The notes beneath the pieces are model-generated. The model did no database searches and had not been told where the DNA came from. It saw nothing but the letters and a program-made list of their open reading frames with translations. Positions 36,823-45,629 of a stretch of DNA of 64,000 nt are shown piece by piece. Position 1 is the first letter of the stretch, and the number at the start of each line of letters is the position of its first letter. A program made the position numbers and the translations under genes. Source of the stretch: Deltaproteobacteria bacterium (GTDB taxonomy: Bacteria > Desulfobacterota > Binatia > HRBIN30 > JACQVA1); assembly GCA_016178705.1 (NCBI GenBank), contig JACOST010000028.1:254951-318950 (forward strand), given 5' to 3'.

Positions 36823-37582
36823 TCGTCCCGCGAGCCATCCCGGTCGCGCGCGTCTCGACACGCTGCTGGTCGAGCGCGGCCTCGCCCCCACGCGCGAACG
36901 CGCGCGCCGGTTGGTGATGGCTCGGCAGGTGTTCGTCGACAACCAGCCGGTGGACAAGCCGGGCAGTTTGGTCAAACGAACCGCGGCGGTGGAAGTACGC
37001 GGCAGTGATATCGCGTACGTCAGTCGCGGCGGGGTGAAACTCGCGGCGGCGTTGGAAGCCTGGCCGATTCCCGTCCGCGACTGCGTTGCCCTCGATGCCG
37101 GCGCGTCGACGGGTGGTTGGACGGATTGTCTGCTGCAGCACGGCGCGCGGCGTGTCTACGCCGTCGATGTCGGCTACGGCCAATTCGCGTGGACGTTGCG
37201 CAATGATCCGCGTGTCACGCTCTACGAGCGCGCCAACATTCGCAGCTTCGCTGCTCACTTCGACGAGCCGCCTATGGTGGTGGTTGCCGACGTGTCTTTC
37301 ATTTCGCTGCGCCTGGTGTTGCCGAAGTTGATCGAGCTGGCGGCGCCGGCCGCGACGTTCGTCCTATTGGTGAAGCCGCAGTTTGAAGTCGGCAAAGGGC
37401 TCGTCGGCAAAGGCGGCGTCGTGCGCGATCCGGCGCTGCATCGCTCCGCCATCGATGCCGTGCGTGCGCGCGCGGAAGAACTCGACCTCACCTGCCGCGG
37501 TGAGATGGAGTCGCCGATCCAAGGACCGGCCGGCAACCGAGAATTTCTGCTGTGGCTGGAGAAGGGCGCGAGCCTAGTTTAA
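36809..37582 (+). CDS. tlyA: TlyA-family rRNA 2'-O-methyltransferase / hemolysin-like
   Basis: A 257-residue protein with an S4 RNA-binding domain (RLDTLLVERGLAPTRERARR) and an FtsJ-like methyltransferase domain (VALDAGASTGGWTDCLLQHG, VYAVDVGYGQ, VVADVSFISLRLVLPKL). The known TlyA reaction is cytidine 2'-O-methylation of rRNA. GTG 36809 lies inside the end of ispA; this overlap matches the usual xse-ispA-tlyA order. The 3' end overlaps the convergent gene by 9 bp. Confidence 0.92.
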   Translation: MPARSRPASHPGRARLDTLLVERGLAPTRERARRLVMARQVFVDNQPVDKPGSLVKRTAAVEVRGSDIAYVSRGGVKLAAALEAWPIPVRDCVALDAGASTGGWTDCLLQHGARRVYAVDVGYGQFAWTLRNDPRVTLYERANIRSFAAHFDEPPMVVVADVSFISLRLVLPKLIELAAPAATFVLLVKPQFEVGKGLVGKGGVVRDPALHRSAIDAVRARAEELDLTCRGEMESPIQGPAGNREFLLWLEKGASLV

Positions 37583-38080
37583 CGCCAGCGCGTCGGTGCG
37601 GGCGATGAGGTCACGTAGCCGCAGAGCGTGGGCTTCCTCCAACCGGCAGAGGCGGTCAAACAATGCGGCGGTTTGCGGCACGGTCTCCGCGAAATGCACG
37701 GCTTCTTCGCGCAGCCGACGCATGGCGCTGCGATGAGCCTCGAGATCCTGCACCAAGCGTTCCCAATGGTTCAAACTTCCAACTGGCGGAACAGGCTCGG
37801 TGCGCGGGACCTCGGCGCCGAGCGCTGCGAGTGCCTCCGCCAAGCGCTTGGCCTCGGAGTCATCTTCGTCGGCCAAGCGGGAGAGTTCCTGTTGGCTGAG
37901 TTGATTCGGCGCCGCTTCGGCGTGGACACGCATCAGCGCCGCACGCTCGCACAGGCCGGCATGGGCCTTCTGCAGCTCCGGAATCGCCTCGTGGGTAACA
38001 GTGTACTGCTCACCCGACACCAATCGCCCCAATGCGTCACGCCAGCTCATACGGGCGCGCAAGCTACTCAGCGCCGGCAT
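37574..38080 (-). CDS. All-helical hypothetical protein
   Basis: A 168-residue protein predicted entirely helical, with LQKAHAGLCERAALMRVHAE, SRLADEDDSEAKRLAEALAA and LFDRLCRLEEAHALRLRDLI. The spacing of Glu and His residues recalls ferritin-like bundles, but no complete ExxH pair set can be assigned. The start is uncertain: ATG 38080 is used; a TTG at 38089 or ATG at 38050 are possible. Confidence 0.55.
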   Translation of the reverse strand: MPALSSLRARMSWRDALGRLVSGEQYTVTHEAIPELQKAHAGLCERAALMRVHAEAAPNQLSQQELSRLADEDDSEAKRLAEALAALGAEVPRTEPVPPVGSLNHWERLVQDLEAHRSAMRRLREEAVHFAETVPQTAALFDRLCRLEEAHALRLRDLIARTDALALN

Positions 38081-38119
38081 GAGAGTCAACTGAAGGATTC
38101 GCGACAGATTGAGGAGGAT

Positions 38120-38147
38120 TTGCTTTGCGGGGTGAATTCGCTACACT
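38120..38147 (+). promoter_or_regulatory. Candidate promoter of rpoZ
   Basis: TTGCTT (38120-38125), 16-bp spacer, TACACT (38142-38147), 30 bp before the rpoZ ATG. Confidence 0.4.
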
Positions 38148-38177
38148 CCCGCGCGCTACCCAAAGGAGCGTCACAGA

Positions 38178-38378
38178 ATGGCTCGCATCACTGTCGAAGA
38201 TTGTCTGGAGAAGATTCCCAACCGGTTCGAGCTGGTTCTGCTCAGTGCGCGCCGCGCGAAGCAGTTGCTCAAGGGCGCGCGTCCGCTGGTCGAGACCGAC
38301 AACAAAGAAGTGGTGACCGCCTTGCGAGAAGTGGCGGCTGAGAAGGTGTTGATGCGTTACCCGGAGGAAGAGGAATAA
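38178..38378 (+). CDS. rpoZ: RNA polymerase omega subunit
   Basis: A 66-residue omega subunit: [20 protein letters not shown] then [20 protein letters not shown] and [14 protein letters not shown], all conserved blocks. It aids RNA polymerase assembly. AAGGAG at 38163-38168 precedes the ATG. Confidence 0.96.
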   Translation: MARITVEDCLEKIPNRFELVLLSARRAKQLLKGARPLVETDNKEVVTALREVAAEKVLMRYPEEEE

Positions 38379-38453
38379 CCGACGGCGTGACGCCGACTGC
38401 CGCCACCGGAGCTGGCACGGGCTCCGGGTTTGGCTCGATCGTTCCCTCACACT

Positions 38454-39599
38454 GTGTCCGCTGCTGATTCGCCCACCGACCTCTACGCACTTCTCGGCGT
38501 CGCGCGCTCTGCGTCGGCGGCGGAGATCAAGAAGGCTTATCGCAAGCTCGCGCGCAAGTTCCATCCTGATGTGAATCCCGGCAACAAGGACGCCGAGGAA
38601 CGTTTCAAACACATCTCGCACGCGCACGACGTGCTCTCCGATCCGGAGAAGCGCAAACTCTACGACGAATTCGGTACCGCCGGATTGCAGGCCGGCTTCG
38701 ATCCTGCGCAGGCTCGCGAGGCAACCTCGTGGCACCGCGGCGGACCGTTTGACCCCGGCGAGTTTGCCGGCGGGCGCGGCTTCGAACGCTACAGCAGCGT
38801 CGACGACGTCTTCGGCGATATCTTTGGCGGTGTCCGCTCCAGCGGTCCGCAACGTGGCGAAGATATCGAGTCGGAGATTCCGATCGCGCTGCTCGACGCC
38901 GTGCGCGGGTCGAGCACGACCATCAGTCTCGAACGCAACGAGGCCTGCGGCCCGTGCCACGGGTCTGGTCAACTACGCGGACCGGCGGCGATCACGTGCC
39001 CGGAATGCGGCGGCAAGGGCAGGGTGCGGATCGCGCAAGGCCCGATCGCGTTCATGCGCACGTGTCCGCGCTGCGCGGGCGCAGGCGCCATCGGGCTCAC
39101 GCCGTGTCCGACCTGTAGCGGCAGCGGTCAGACCCGCCGCCGCGAACGGCTCGCGGTCCGCATTCCTGCCGGAGTCGACACCGGTTCACGCGTGCGCGTG
39201 GCGGGCAAAGGCCAAGCCGGAGTCGCCGGTGGCGCGGCCGGCGATCTCTACCTCGTGGTCCGCGTGCAACCGCATCCGCTGCTGGATCGCCGCGGCAACG
39301 ATCTGTATCTCGACGTGCCGGTCACGGTCGGCGAAGCGACGCTCGGCGCGACCATCACCGTGCCGGAACCCGATGGCGAGGTGCGCGTCAAGGTGCCTGC
39401 CGGCAGCCAGAGCGGCCGTTTGCTACGCGTGCGCGGCCACGGTGCGCCGCTGCTCGGCAGCAAGGACACGCGTGGTGATCTGTATCTGCGCTTGATGGTG
39501 CAGGTCCCCAGCGACGGCACGGCTGAGGGCGTCAAGCACGCCATCGAAACGCTGGAGGCCGCTTACACCGGCGATCTCCGCGCGAGCCTGCGGTTCTGA
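38454..39599 (+). CDS. dnaJ: Chaperone DnaJ (type I)
   Basis: A 381-residue Hsp40. J domain at 8-75 with the HPD motif (FHPDVNPGN), a Gly-rich linker with GGPFDPGEF, four zinc cysteine repeats (CGPCHGSG, CPECGGKG, CPRCAGAG, CPTCSGSG) and C-terminal substrate domains. It stimulates DnaK. GTG at 38454 gives a standard N-terminus; TTG at 38430 would add eight residues. Three bases before cbpM. Confidence 0.93.
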   Translation: MSAADSPTDLYALLGVARSASAAEIKKAYRKLARKFHPDVNPGNKDAEERFKHISHAHDVLSDPEKRKLYDEFGTAGLQAGFDPAQAREATSWHRGGPFDPGEFAGGRGFERYSSVDDVFGDIFGGVRSSGPQRGEDIESEIPIALLDAVRGSSTTISLERNEACGPCHGSGQLRGPAAITCPECGGKGRVRIAQGPIAFMRTCPRCAGAGAIGLTPCPTCSGSGQTRRRERLAVRIPAGVDTGSRVRVAGKGQAGVAGGAAGDLYLVVRVQPHPLLDRRGNDLYLDVPVTVGEATLGATITVPEPDGEVRVKVPAGSQSGRLLRVRGHGAPLLGSKDTRGDLYLRLMVQVPSDGTAEGVKHAIETLEAAYTGDLRASLRF

Positions 39600-39601
39600 T
39601 C

Positions 39602-39910
39602 ATGACGGCGCGTTATGTGAAGCTCATCGAGGTGATCGAACAGCTCGGCGTCGATCGCGATTGGCTGCGCACGCTCGAGATCGAAGAGTTCATTCATCCG
39701 AAGCGGAGCCTCGACGACGACGAGGTCCTCTCGATCGAAGACGTCGAGCGCATTCGCGTCGTCCGCCTGCTCACTGAAGAGATGGACATCAATCTCGCCG
39801 GCGCCGAAGTGATCCTGCATATGCGCGAGACGATGCGGGCGATGCAGACGCAGTTCGACGAGATCCTCGCCACTTTGGTCGCGGAGCTGCGCGAGCGGTT
39901 GAGGAAGTGA
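39602..39910 (+). CDS. cbpM: CbpM-like DnaJ modulator with MerR-like HTH
   Basis: A 102-residue protein immediately downstream of dnaJ. N-terminal wHTH-like part (LIEVIEQLGVDRDWLRTLEI, LSIEDVERIRVVRLLTEEM) and a C-terminal coiled coil (MRETMRAMQTQFDEIL). In other bacteria CbpM binds the J-domain of CbpA and restrains it; a regulatory DNA-binding role like HspR is an alternative. Confidence 0.75.
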   Translation: MTARYVKLIEVIEQLGVDRDWLRTLEIEEFIHPKRSLDDDEVLSIEDVERIRVVRLLTEEMDINLAGAEVILHMRETMRAMQTQFDEILATLVAELRERLRK

Positions 39911-39997
39911 GAAGTCGGAGTCGGAAGTCAGAAGTCAAGAATTCAGCTGCCCGCTTGCCCCGTTGTGCTAAAGTCGTTACCGTTTTGTCCGCTGCCA

Positions 39998-41047
39998 ATG
40001 GCAAACGCGCACCGAGATACTGACGAGCCGCTGGACGAGACCACGGCGACATCGGACGACACGCCCGACGAGACACCAGAACTGACCGGTGATCTCGGCG
40101 CAGAGCCCGAGGCCGGCGCTGACTTGGTTGCCGGAGTCGTCGAAGTCGCCGACGTTGGCGAGGAGGACGCGTCCGACTCATCGAGTGCGGTCACCACTTA
40201 CGATCCGCTGCAGCGCTATCTCGCCGAAATCCGCCGCTACCCGTTGCTGTCGCGCGAGGAGGAACACCGCATCGCGGTCGAATACCTGCAGACCGGCGAC
40301 CTGCAGGCCGCCTATCGCTTGGTGACGGCGAATCTCCGTCTGGTGGTGATGATCGCCCGCCAGTATCAGCGCGCCTTTCGCCAGCTCATCGACCTCATCC
40401 AAGAGGGCAACATCGGGTTGATGGAAGCGGTGAAGAAGTACGACCCCTACCGCGGCATTCGTTTCCCATCGTACGCGGCGTGGTGGATTCGCGCCTACGT
40501 CATCCGCTACCTGATGAACAACTGGCGGTTGGTGAAGCTCGGAACGACACAAGCGCAGCGCAAGTTGTTCTTCAATCTGCAGAAGGAGAAGCAACGCCTC
40601 GAAGCCGAGGGTATCTTTCCCGGCCCCAAGTTGATCGCGCAACGGCTCGACGTGAAGGAACACGAGGTCGTCGAAATGGAACAGCGCATGGCCTCGCGCG
40701 ATTTGTCGGTCGATTCACCGATGAATAGCGACAGCGATGCGACTATGCTCGACCTCTTGTCGAGCCACGAGGCGACCACCGAAGATCGACTCGCCAACGC
40801 CGAGTATCAAGAACGCTTGCGCATCAAGATCGCCGAGTTCGGGGCGACGTTGAAGGGCAAAGACAAGGTGATCTTCGATGCCCGGCTGATGGCTGAGGAG
40901 CCCCTGACGCTGCAAGAGATTGGGAAGCAGTACAAGATCAGCCGCGAACGCGTGCGCCAGCTCGAAGCCCGCCTCAAGAAAAAACTGAAAGCGCATCTGC
41001 AATCCGAATTCGAAGATCTGCGTGATTCGACGGTTGAGATCGGCTGA
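39998..41047 (+). CDS. rpoH: RNA polymerase heat-shock sigma factor (sigma-32 type)
   Basis: A 349-residue sigma-70-family factor. A 68-residue acidic, Thr/Asp-rich N-terminal extension precedes region 1.2 (DPLQRYLAEIRRYPLLSREE). Regions 2 (IDLIQEGNIGLMEAVKKYDP, FPSYAAWWIRAYVIRYLM) and 4 (LTLQEIGKQYKISRERVRQL) are complete. The RpoH box appears as QRKLFFNLQKEK. The acidic extension is unusual. With dnaJ-cbpM upstream this is a small heat-shock regulatory block. Confidence 0.9.
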   Translation: MANAHRDTDEPLDETTATSDDTPDETPELTGDLGAEPEAGADLVAGVVEVADVGEEDASDSSSAVTTYDPLQRYLAEIRRYPLLSREEEHRIAVEYLQTGDLQAAYRLVTANLRLVVMIARQYQRAFRQLIDLIQEGNIGLMEAVKKYDPYRGIRFPSYAAWWIRAYVIRYLMNNWRLVKLGTTQAQRKLFFNLQKEKQRLEAEGIFPGPKLIAQRLDVKEHEVVEMEQRMASRDLSVDSPMNSDSDATMLDLLSSHEATTEDRLANAEYQERLRIKIAEFGATLKGKDKVIFDARLMAEEPLTLQEIGKQYKISRERVRQLEARLKKKLKAHLQSEFEDLRDSTVEIG

Positions 41048-41076
41048 ACCGCCGGGCCGGTTGTCGCGGAGAATGT

Positions 41077-42576
41077 GTGAAGGAACTGAGAGTCGAGCAC
41101 GCTATGCGGGCCGATAGCCCTCAGCGCTCGCTGCGCGTCGCTATCATTGGCGCGGGGATGGCGGGCATCTTGAGCGCGATCAAACTCGACGAGGCCGGCT
41201 ACCACGACTACGCGGTCTACGAGAAGGCCGATCGCCTCGGTGGCACTTGGCGAGAGAACACCTATCCCGGCATCGCGTGCGACGTCCCCTCGCATCTCTA
41301 CAGTTATTCGTTCGCACCCAACCCCGACTGGAGTTACCGCTACTCGCCCGGTGCGGAGATCCAGACCTACCTTGAAGGCGTCGCACGCCAGTACGGCGTG
41401 GACCAGCGCATTCGTTTCGGCGCAGAGATTGCTCGCTGCGAGTTCAGCGGAGGCCGCTGGCAGATCGAGACCACGAGCGGCCTCCGCGACCAGGCCGACA
41501 TCGTCATTGCGGCGACCGGCGTCCTCCATCATCCGAACGTTCCCGACATCGACGGACTCGATGACTTCGCGGGCACGCGCTTCCACAGCGCGCGCTGGGA
41601 CCACAGCACACCGGTCGATGGCCGCCGCATCGGCGTCATCGGCACCGGCTCGACGGGCGTGCAGATCGTCGCGGCGCTCGTCGAGCGCGTCGCCAAGCTC
41701 ACGCTCTTCCAACGAACGGCCCAGTGGATCGCGCCGCAGGAGAACCCGCCCTACAGCAGCGCGGAGCAGGCCGAGTTCCGTCGCCAGCCGGAGATCATGC
41801 GCACGATGCATCACGAGATGTCGCGCATGCTCGCCGAGAATTTTTCGAATGTGGCGGTGGACGCGAGCTCGCCGCAGATGAAGCTGATCGAAGACGTCTG
41901 TCGGGCGAACCTCGAGAGTCACGTGCGCGACCCCGAGCTGCGGGAGAAGCTGCGCCCGAACTATCGCGCCGCGTGTAAACGCCTGGTGGTTTCGCCCAAT
42001 TTCTATGCGGCCATCGAGCAGCCCAACGCCGAGCTTGTCACCGAAGCCATCGAGCGCGTCGAGGTCGACGGCGTGCGTACCCGCGACGGCCGGCTGCATC
42101 CGCTCGATGTGTTGGTGCTGGCCACGGGGTTCCGTGTCGATCGCTTCCTGCGCCCGATGGAGGTGATCGGACGGGGCGGCACGCGTCTCGACGACGTCTG
42201 GGCGCAGCGGCCGGCTGCCTACCTCTCCATCTCGATTCCGGGCTTCCCGAATCTTTTCATGCTCAATGGCCCCAACGGTCCGGTGGGAAATTTTTCGCTG
42301 ATCGAGGTCGCCGAACTGCAGATCGCGTACATTCTGCAACTCATCGAGTTGATCCGTGTCGGGCGCTGTCGCGAGATCAGTGCCAGCGCCTCAGCGACGG
42401 CGCGGTTCGATGCGGAACGAGTCGAGCAGGCGAAGCGAACCGTCTGGGCCACCGGCTGCCGCAGTTGGTATCTTGACGACCGCGGCATCCCGGCCGTCTG
42501 GCCGTGGACCTTCGATCGCTTCCGCGAGGAAATGGCAGCGCCGCAGCTCGATGCCTATGAGCGAGTAGCCGGATGA
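41077..42576 (+). CDS. Baeyer-Villiger-type flavin monooxygenase
   Basis: A 499-residue FAD/NADPH enzyme. FAD site VAIIGAGMAGILSAIKL, the signature FAGTRFHSARWDH (FxGxxxHxxxW[PD]), and NADPH site IGVIGTGSTGVQIV. The C-terminal half has LVLATGFRVDRFL. Such enzymes insert oxygen next to ketones or oxidise heteroatoms; the substrate is unknown. GTG start with GGAG five bases upstream. Confidence 0.87.
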   Translation: MKELRVEHAMRADSPQRSLRVAIIGAGMAGILSAIKLDEAGYHDYAVYEKADRLGGTWRENTYPGIACDVPSHLYSYSFAPNPDWSYRYSPGAEIQTYLEGVARQYGVDQRIRFGAEIARCEFSGGRWQIETTSGLRDQADIVIAATGVLHHPNVPDIDGLDDFAGTRFHSARWDHSTPVDGRRIGVIGTGSTGVQIVAALVERVAKLTLFQRTAQWIAPQENPPYSSAEQAEFRRQPEIMRTMHHEMSRMLAENFSNVAVDASSPQMKLIEDVCRANLESHVRDPELREKLRPNYRAACKRLVVSPNFYAAIEQPNAELVTEAIERVEVDGVRTRDGRLHPLDVLVLATGFRVDRFLRPMEVIGRGGTRLDDVWAQRPAAYLSISIPGFPNLFMLNGPNGPVGNFSLIEVAELQIAYILQLIELIRVGRCREISASASATARFDAERVEQAKRTVWATGCRSWYLDDRGIPAVWPWTFDRFREEMAAPQLDAYERVAG

Positions 42577-42624
42577 CACCGGTGTCCTATATTCCAGGCG
42601 GCGTTGCCGGTGGGTGTGCCGGCT

Positions 42625-43473
42625 TCAGGCGGTGGCGCCGACGTCGATGCTCGTGCCCTCGGCCGCGATACTGACTGGCAGCGCGCCGGCAACTGGAAGC
42701 GCCTCTGCGGCGACGACGCGTTCGAGGGCGTCGTCGCTGCGTTCCGGATCGTGGTGAAAGACGATCAATTGCTTCGCTCGCGTCACGGTCGCGAAGCGCA
42801 CCGCCTGCGCGAACGTACTGTGTCCCCAACCCATCCGCGAACGGTATTCCTGATCGGCGTATTGCGCGTCGTGAATCAGCAGGTCGGCATCGGCCGCCAA
42901 TGCGAATCCCGAGGTCCATTCGGAGCTGGCAGGGAACTCCGCCGCTCCCAACGCGGGCTCGTGATCGGGCAGATAGGTGACGGTGCGCCCATCGGCGGTG
43001 ATGCGGTACCCGACGGTGGGTCCGGGATGGCACACGAGTGTCGAGACGATGCGAAACGGTCCGACGGTCTCTTCAGCACATGGCACTTCATGCAGGGTCA
43101 GCACGCAGGGTAGTTCGCGCAGGTGTATCGGGAAAAAAGGCGGTGACAGGTAGCGCGTCAACCGTGCGCGCAAGCTCATGGTCGTACTGGCCGGCCCCCA
43201 GATGTGTACCTCGACGTTGGGGTTGTACAACGGACCGAAGAAGCCGAGGCCTTGAATGTGATCCATGTGCAGGTGTGTGAGCAGCACGTCGACGCGCCGC
43301 AGTGAGGCAGGGACGGCGCCACCGAGGCGCCGGATCCCCGTGCCGGCGTCGAGCGCGAGCAGCGCGCCGTCGGCGGCGCGCACTTCGATGCACGAAGTGT
43401 TGCCGCCGTAGCGCGCGGTCTCGTTGCCCGGGCTGGCCAGGGATCCGCGCGTGCCCCAGAAGGTCACTCGCAT
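42625..43473 (-). CDS. MBL-fold metallo-hydrolase
   Basis: A 282-residue beta-lactamase-fold enzyme. It starts MRVTFWGTRGSLASPGNETA, with metal sites THLHMDHIQGLGFF, a later VCHPGPTVGY His and LLIHDAQY Asp, and a C-terminal LIVFHHDPERSDDALE. The pattern resembles cyclic-nucleotide phosphodiesterase/RNase Z-like hydrolases. It overlaps the PAS gene by 10 bp, so sensor and hydrolase are made together. Confidence 0.85.
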   Translation of the reverse strand: MRVTFWGTRGSLASPGNETARYGGNTSCIEVRAADGALLALDAGTGIRRLGGAVPASLRRVDVLLTHLHMDHIQGLGFFGPLYNPNVEVHIWGPASTTMSLRARLTRYLSPPFFPIHLRELPCVLTLHEVPCAEETVGPFRIVSTLVCHPGPTVGYRITADGRTVTYLPDHEPALGAAEFPASSEWTSGFALAADADLLIHDAQYADQEYRSRMGWGHSTFAQAVRFATVTRAKQLIVFHHDPERSDDALERVVAAEALPVAGALPVSIAAEGTSIDVGATA

Positions 43474-43865
43474 TCGCCGGGCACCTCCCAGAAGATGGCC
43501 ACGGCTCCCAGGTGGCGGCCGGCTTGGCCGACGAGCGGGAAGGCGGTGACCTCGATGCAGCGGCGCTGATTGTCGAGGCCGAGAATCCACAGCCGATCGT
43601 GTGCCGGGCGATGCTCGCGCAACGCGATCATCAGCGGTCGCTGCTCGGGAGGAATGGGATTGCCGTTCGCATCGGAGGCGCGATCGGCACTGGCCCATTC
43701 GTCTCCTGGAAGCTCCCCGGTTTCTTCGAAGCGCTGGCCGAGAATCTTTTCTGCCGGCTCGTTGTAGAACACCAACGTGCCGTTGGGATCGACGATGAAG
43801 ATCGGCGTCGCCAAGTAGCTGGCGAGCTGCCGCATCAAGATGACCTCGATTTCCTGCTGCGCCAT
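43464..43865 (-). CDS. Single PAS-domain protein
   Basis: A 133-residue protein consisting of one PAS domain: LASYLATPIFIVDPNGTLVF, YNEPAEKILGQRFEETGELP, RRCIEVTAFPLVGQAGRHLG and the closing VAIFWEVPG strand. No output domain. It overlaps and is upstream of the MBL hydrolase, so it may sense a signal for it or bind it as a partner (inference). Confidence 0.82.
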   Translation of the reverse strand: MAQQEIEVILMRQLASYLATPIFIVDPNGTLVFYNEPAEKILGQRFEETGELPGDEWASADRASDANGNPIPPEQRPLMIALREHRPAHDRLWILGLDNQRRCIEVTAFPLVGQAGRHLGAVAIFWEVPGECE

Positions 43866-43934
43866 AGCGTGCCCGCTATCACACTTGCGGTCGTTCGGGC
43901 AGCGTAACGCGTATGCAACCGAGCAACGTGACGA

Positions 43935-44050
43935 CTAACAACCTAGCTCCTCCGCCAGGCGCGGCGCGTGTCCGGTGGCGCCCATCGTGGTGAACAGCCG
44001 CTGCGCCTCGCGCAGCTCGCGCTCGGCGGCGACCAAGGCTCGCTGCCTCC
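43935..44050 (-). pseudogene. Residual C-terminal tail of a cyclase/AAA/TPR-type gene (fragment 1)
   Basis: About 33 codons read AAERELREAQRLFTTMGATG and HAPRLAEELGC to a TAG at 43935-43937. The same closing pattern (RMGATGRVARLARELNS) ends the full cyclase gene at 55548. No upstream part is present; the SDR gene abuts it. Confidence 0.55.
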
Positions 44051-44058
44051 AGACGGGT

Positions 44059-44991
44059 TCACGCGGCAGCCAACGTCTCGCAGAGCGCCCACAGTTTTTC
44101 CGCGGCCGTGGCGTCGAGCGCGGCGTCCTCATCGCGTAGCCGCACCAGTCCCAGCGTGTTGTGATAGTACCCACCCTTCCGCAGCCCCTCCTGGGTGGCG
44201 CAGATGAGCGGTGTCTGCGCGCCGAGCTCGGGACTGATCATGGTGGCGCGCTTGAACCAGTTGCCGACGGCTCCGGCATCGCCGCCGAGGTCGGTAGCGA
44301 TGGCGCCTGGGTGCACCACGAACACCGACAGCTCCGGATGGCGCTTCTGCAGCTCCGACGCGATCCACAGGTTCCCGAGCTTGCTGCGGCAATAGGCCCG
44401 CAGACCTCCGATCCTGCCGCGCCACGAGTAGTCAGGCGTACATCCGGACTCGAGGACGTAGATATCGCCCGTGATGATGACCACGCGTGCGCTCGGCAGC
44501 ACGCCGCTATCCAGAAGCGTCTGGCGCAGAACGAAATGACCAAGGACGTTGACGCCAAAGCTGATCTCGTGACCCTGCGGCGTCACCGAGTACGCGCGCT
44601 CCATCACGCCGGCGTTTTCGATCACGACATCAATGGGCGCGCCGAGCCTCGCGATCTCCCGCCCCGCTTCACGCACGCTACGAAGATCGGTCAGATCCAT
44701 GGCGACGAGATCGATGCGAGCCTTCTCGCCCGCTTCCCGTCGCAATTGATCGCGCACGCGAGCCCCTTTGCTCGGGTTGCGACACGGGAGAATCACGTCG
44801 GCCCCGCGCGCGAGGAGGCCACGCGCCATCTCGAGGCCGATGCCGTTGGTGCCGCCCGTGACCAGCACCCGCTTCCTCTCCAGTCGTGGTGTCTCCGGAC
44901 AGCGCCGTGTCTTACGACCCTGACCGATCGAGGCAGCGGCGAGTCGCGCGTACACGTTGGCCCGTGGGACCGATTCTTCGAGGATCGCCAT
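44059..44991 (-). CDS. Short-chain dehydrogenase/reductase
   Basis: A 310-residue SDR. Cofactor motif VLVTGGTNGIGLEMARGL after a 40-residue N-terminal extension, NAGVMER, and the YCRSK catalytic Tyr/Lys motif. The catalytic Ser position reads IITGDIYVL with Thr/Gly, so the proton relay may differ. Substrate unknown. It is inserted between gene remnants, and its own frame is intact. Confidence 0.8.
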   Translation of the reverse strand: MAILEESVPRANVYARLAAASIGQGRKTRRCPETPRLERKRVLVTGGTNGIGLEMARGLLARGADVILPCRNPSKGARVRDQLRREAGEKARIDLVAMDLTDLRSVREAGREIARLGAPIDVVIENAGVMERAYSVTPQGHEISFGVNVLGHFVLRQTLLDSGVLPSARVVIITGDIYVLESGCTPDYSWRGRIGGLRAYCRSKLGNLWIASELQKRHPELSVFVVHPGAIATDLGGDAGAVGNWFKRATMISPELGAQTPLICATQEGLRKGGYYHNTLGLVRLRDEDAALDATAAEKLWALCETLAAA

Positions 44992-45072
44992 GACGGCGCC
45001 CTATACCATACATCCCGGGCCTACGCGTGCCGTTGATCGCGTCGGACGACTGGCTAACTCCATCCGGATATG

Positions 45073-45141
45073 TCACGAACCAAGCTCCTCGGCGAGGCGC
45101 TGCAGCTGTAGCGGTGCCCCTATCTCTTGGTAGCGCCGTTG
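45073..45141 (-). pseudogene. Residual C-terminal tail of a cyclase/TPR-type gene (fragment 2)
   Basis: About 22 codons read AQRRYQEIGAPLQLQRLAEE and LGS to the stop at 45073. It matches the tail of fragment 3 (QGYEEIGAPLR then RLATEIGS) closely. No domain upstream survives. Confidence 0.5.
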
Positions 45142-45609
45142 CGCCGCGCCGGCAGACACTCGAGGGCACCATGGAACTCCTGTGTACCCCGGAGGAGCTG
45201 GTCGCCGAGAGCCGTCGGCTCGCTCATCGCCGGCATCCCCGACCCGTTCGCGCCGCTGCGCTTGACCAAGGTGCTGATGGTGATCATGCTGACGGCGTTC
45301 GCGCTGATCAGCCTGATGTTCCTGCTGATGGTGCGAGTGACCGACCCGTTGGTGCCGCGCGCCATGTTCGGCGTGTTGAGCACGCTCCTGTACTTCCCGA
45401 GCGGCGCGGTCTACCCGCGCCAAGGTTTCCCCGCCTGGATGCAGGTGATCTCGGCGGCCGATCCGTTTACCTACGCCGTCCACGCGCCCAAGTGCTTGTT
45501 GCTGAAAGATACGGGAATGGCGGCCATCGGTGGCGACCTCGTCTTCCTCGCCACCTTCTCCATCGTGACGATGACGATCGCGACATTGTTGTTTCGGCGT
45601 ACCTTGTGA
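45127..45609 (+). pseudogene. Truncated ABC-2-type transporter permease
   Basis: From about 45223 the frame encodes the C-terminal half of an ABC-2 permease: four hydrophobic helices with LISLMFLLMVRVTDPLVPRA, LLYFPSGAVYPRQGFPAWMQ (the LPxWL-like exit motif) and DPFTYAVHAPKCLLLKDTGM. The first three helices and a natural start are missing; the leader from 45127 is not homologous. No ATPase partner is nearby. Likely a remnant. Confidence 0.6.
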
Positions 45610-45629
45610 TCTCGCGGTGCGGTGCTGAT

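Noticed and set aside
39911-39940. Repeated GAAGTC units as a CRISPR-like or iteron array
   Set aside because: Only about four imperfect 6-mers, no spacers and no origin context; more likely intergenic low complexity.
40807-42339. Minus-strand ORF of 510 codons opposite rpoH and the monooxygenase
   Set aside because: Both plus-strand genes have complete family motifs; the antisense frame has none.
44059-44991. SDR gene as a pseudogene like its neighbours
   Set aside because: The frame is complete, with intact TGGTNGIG and YCRSK motifs, so it is kept as a gene despite the odd Ser position.
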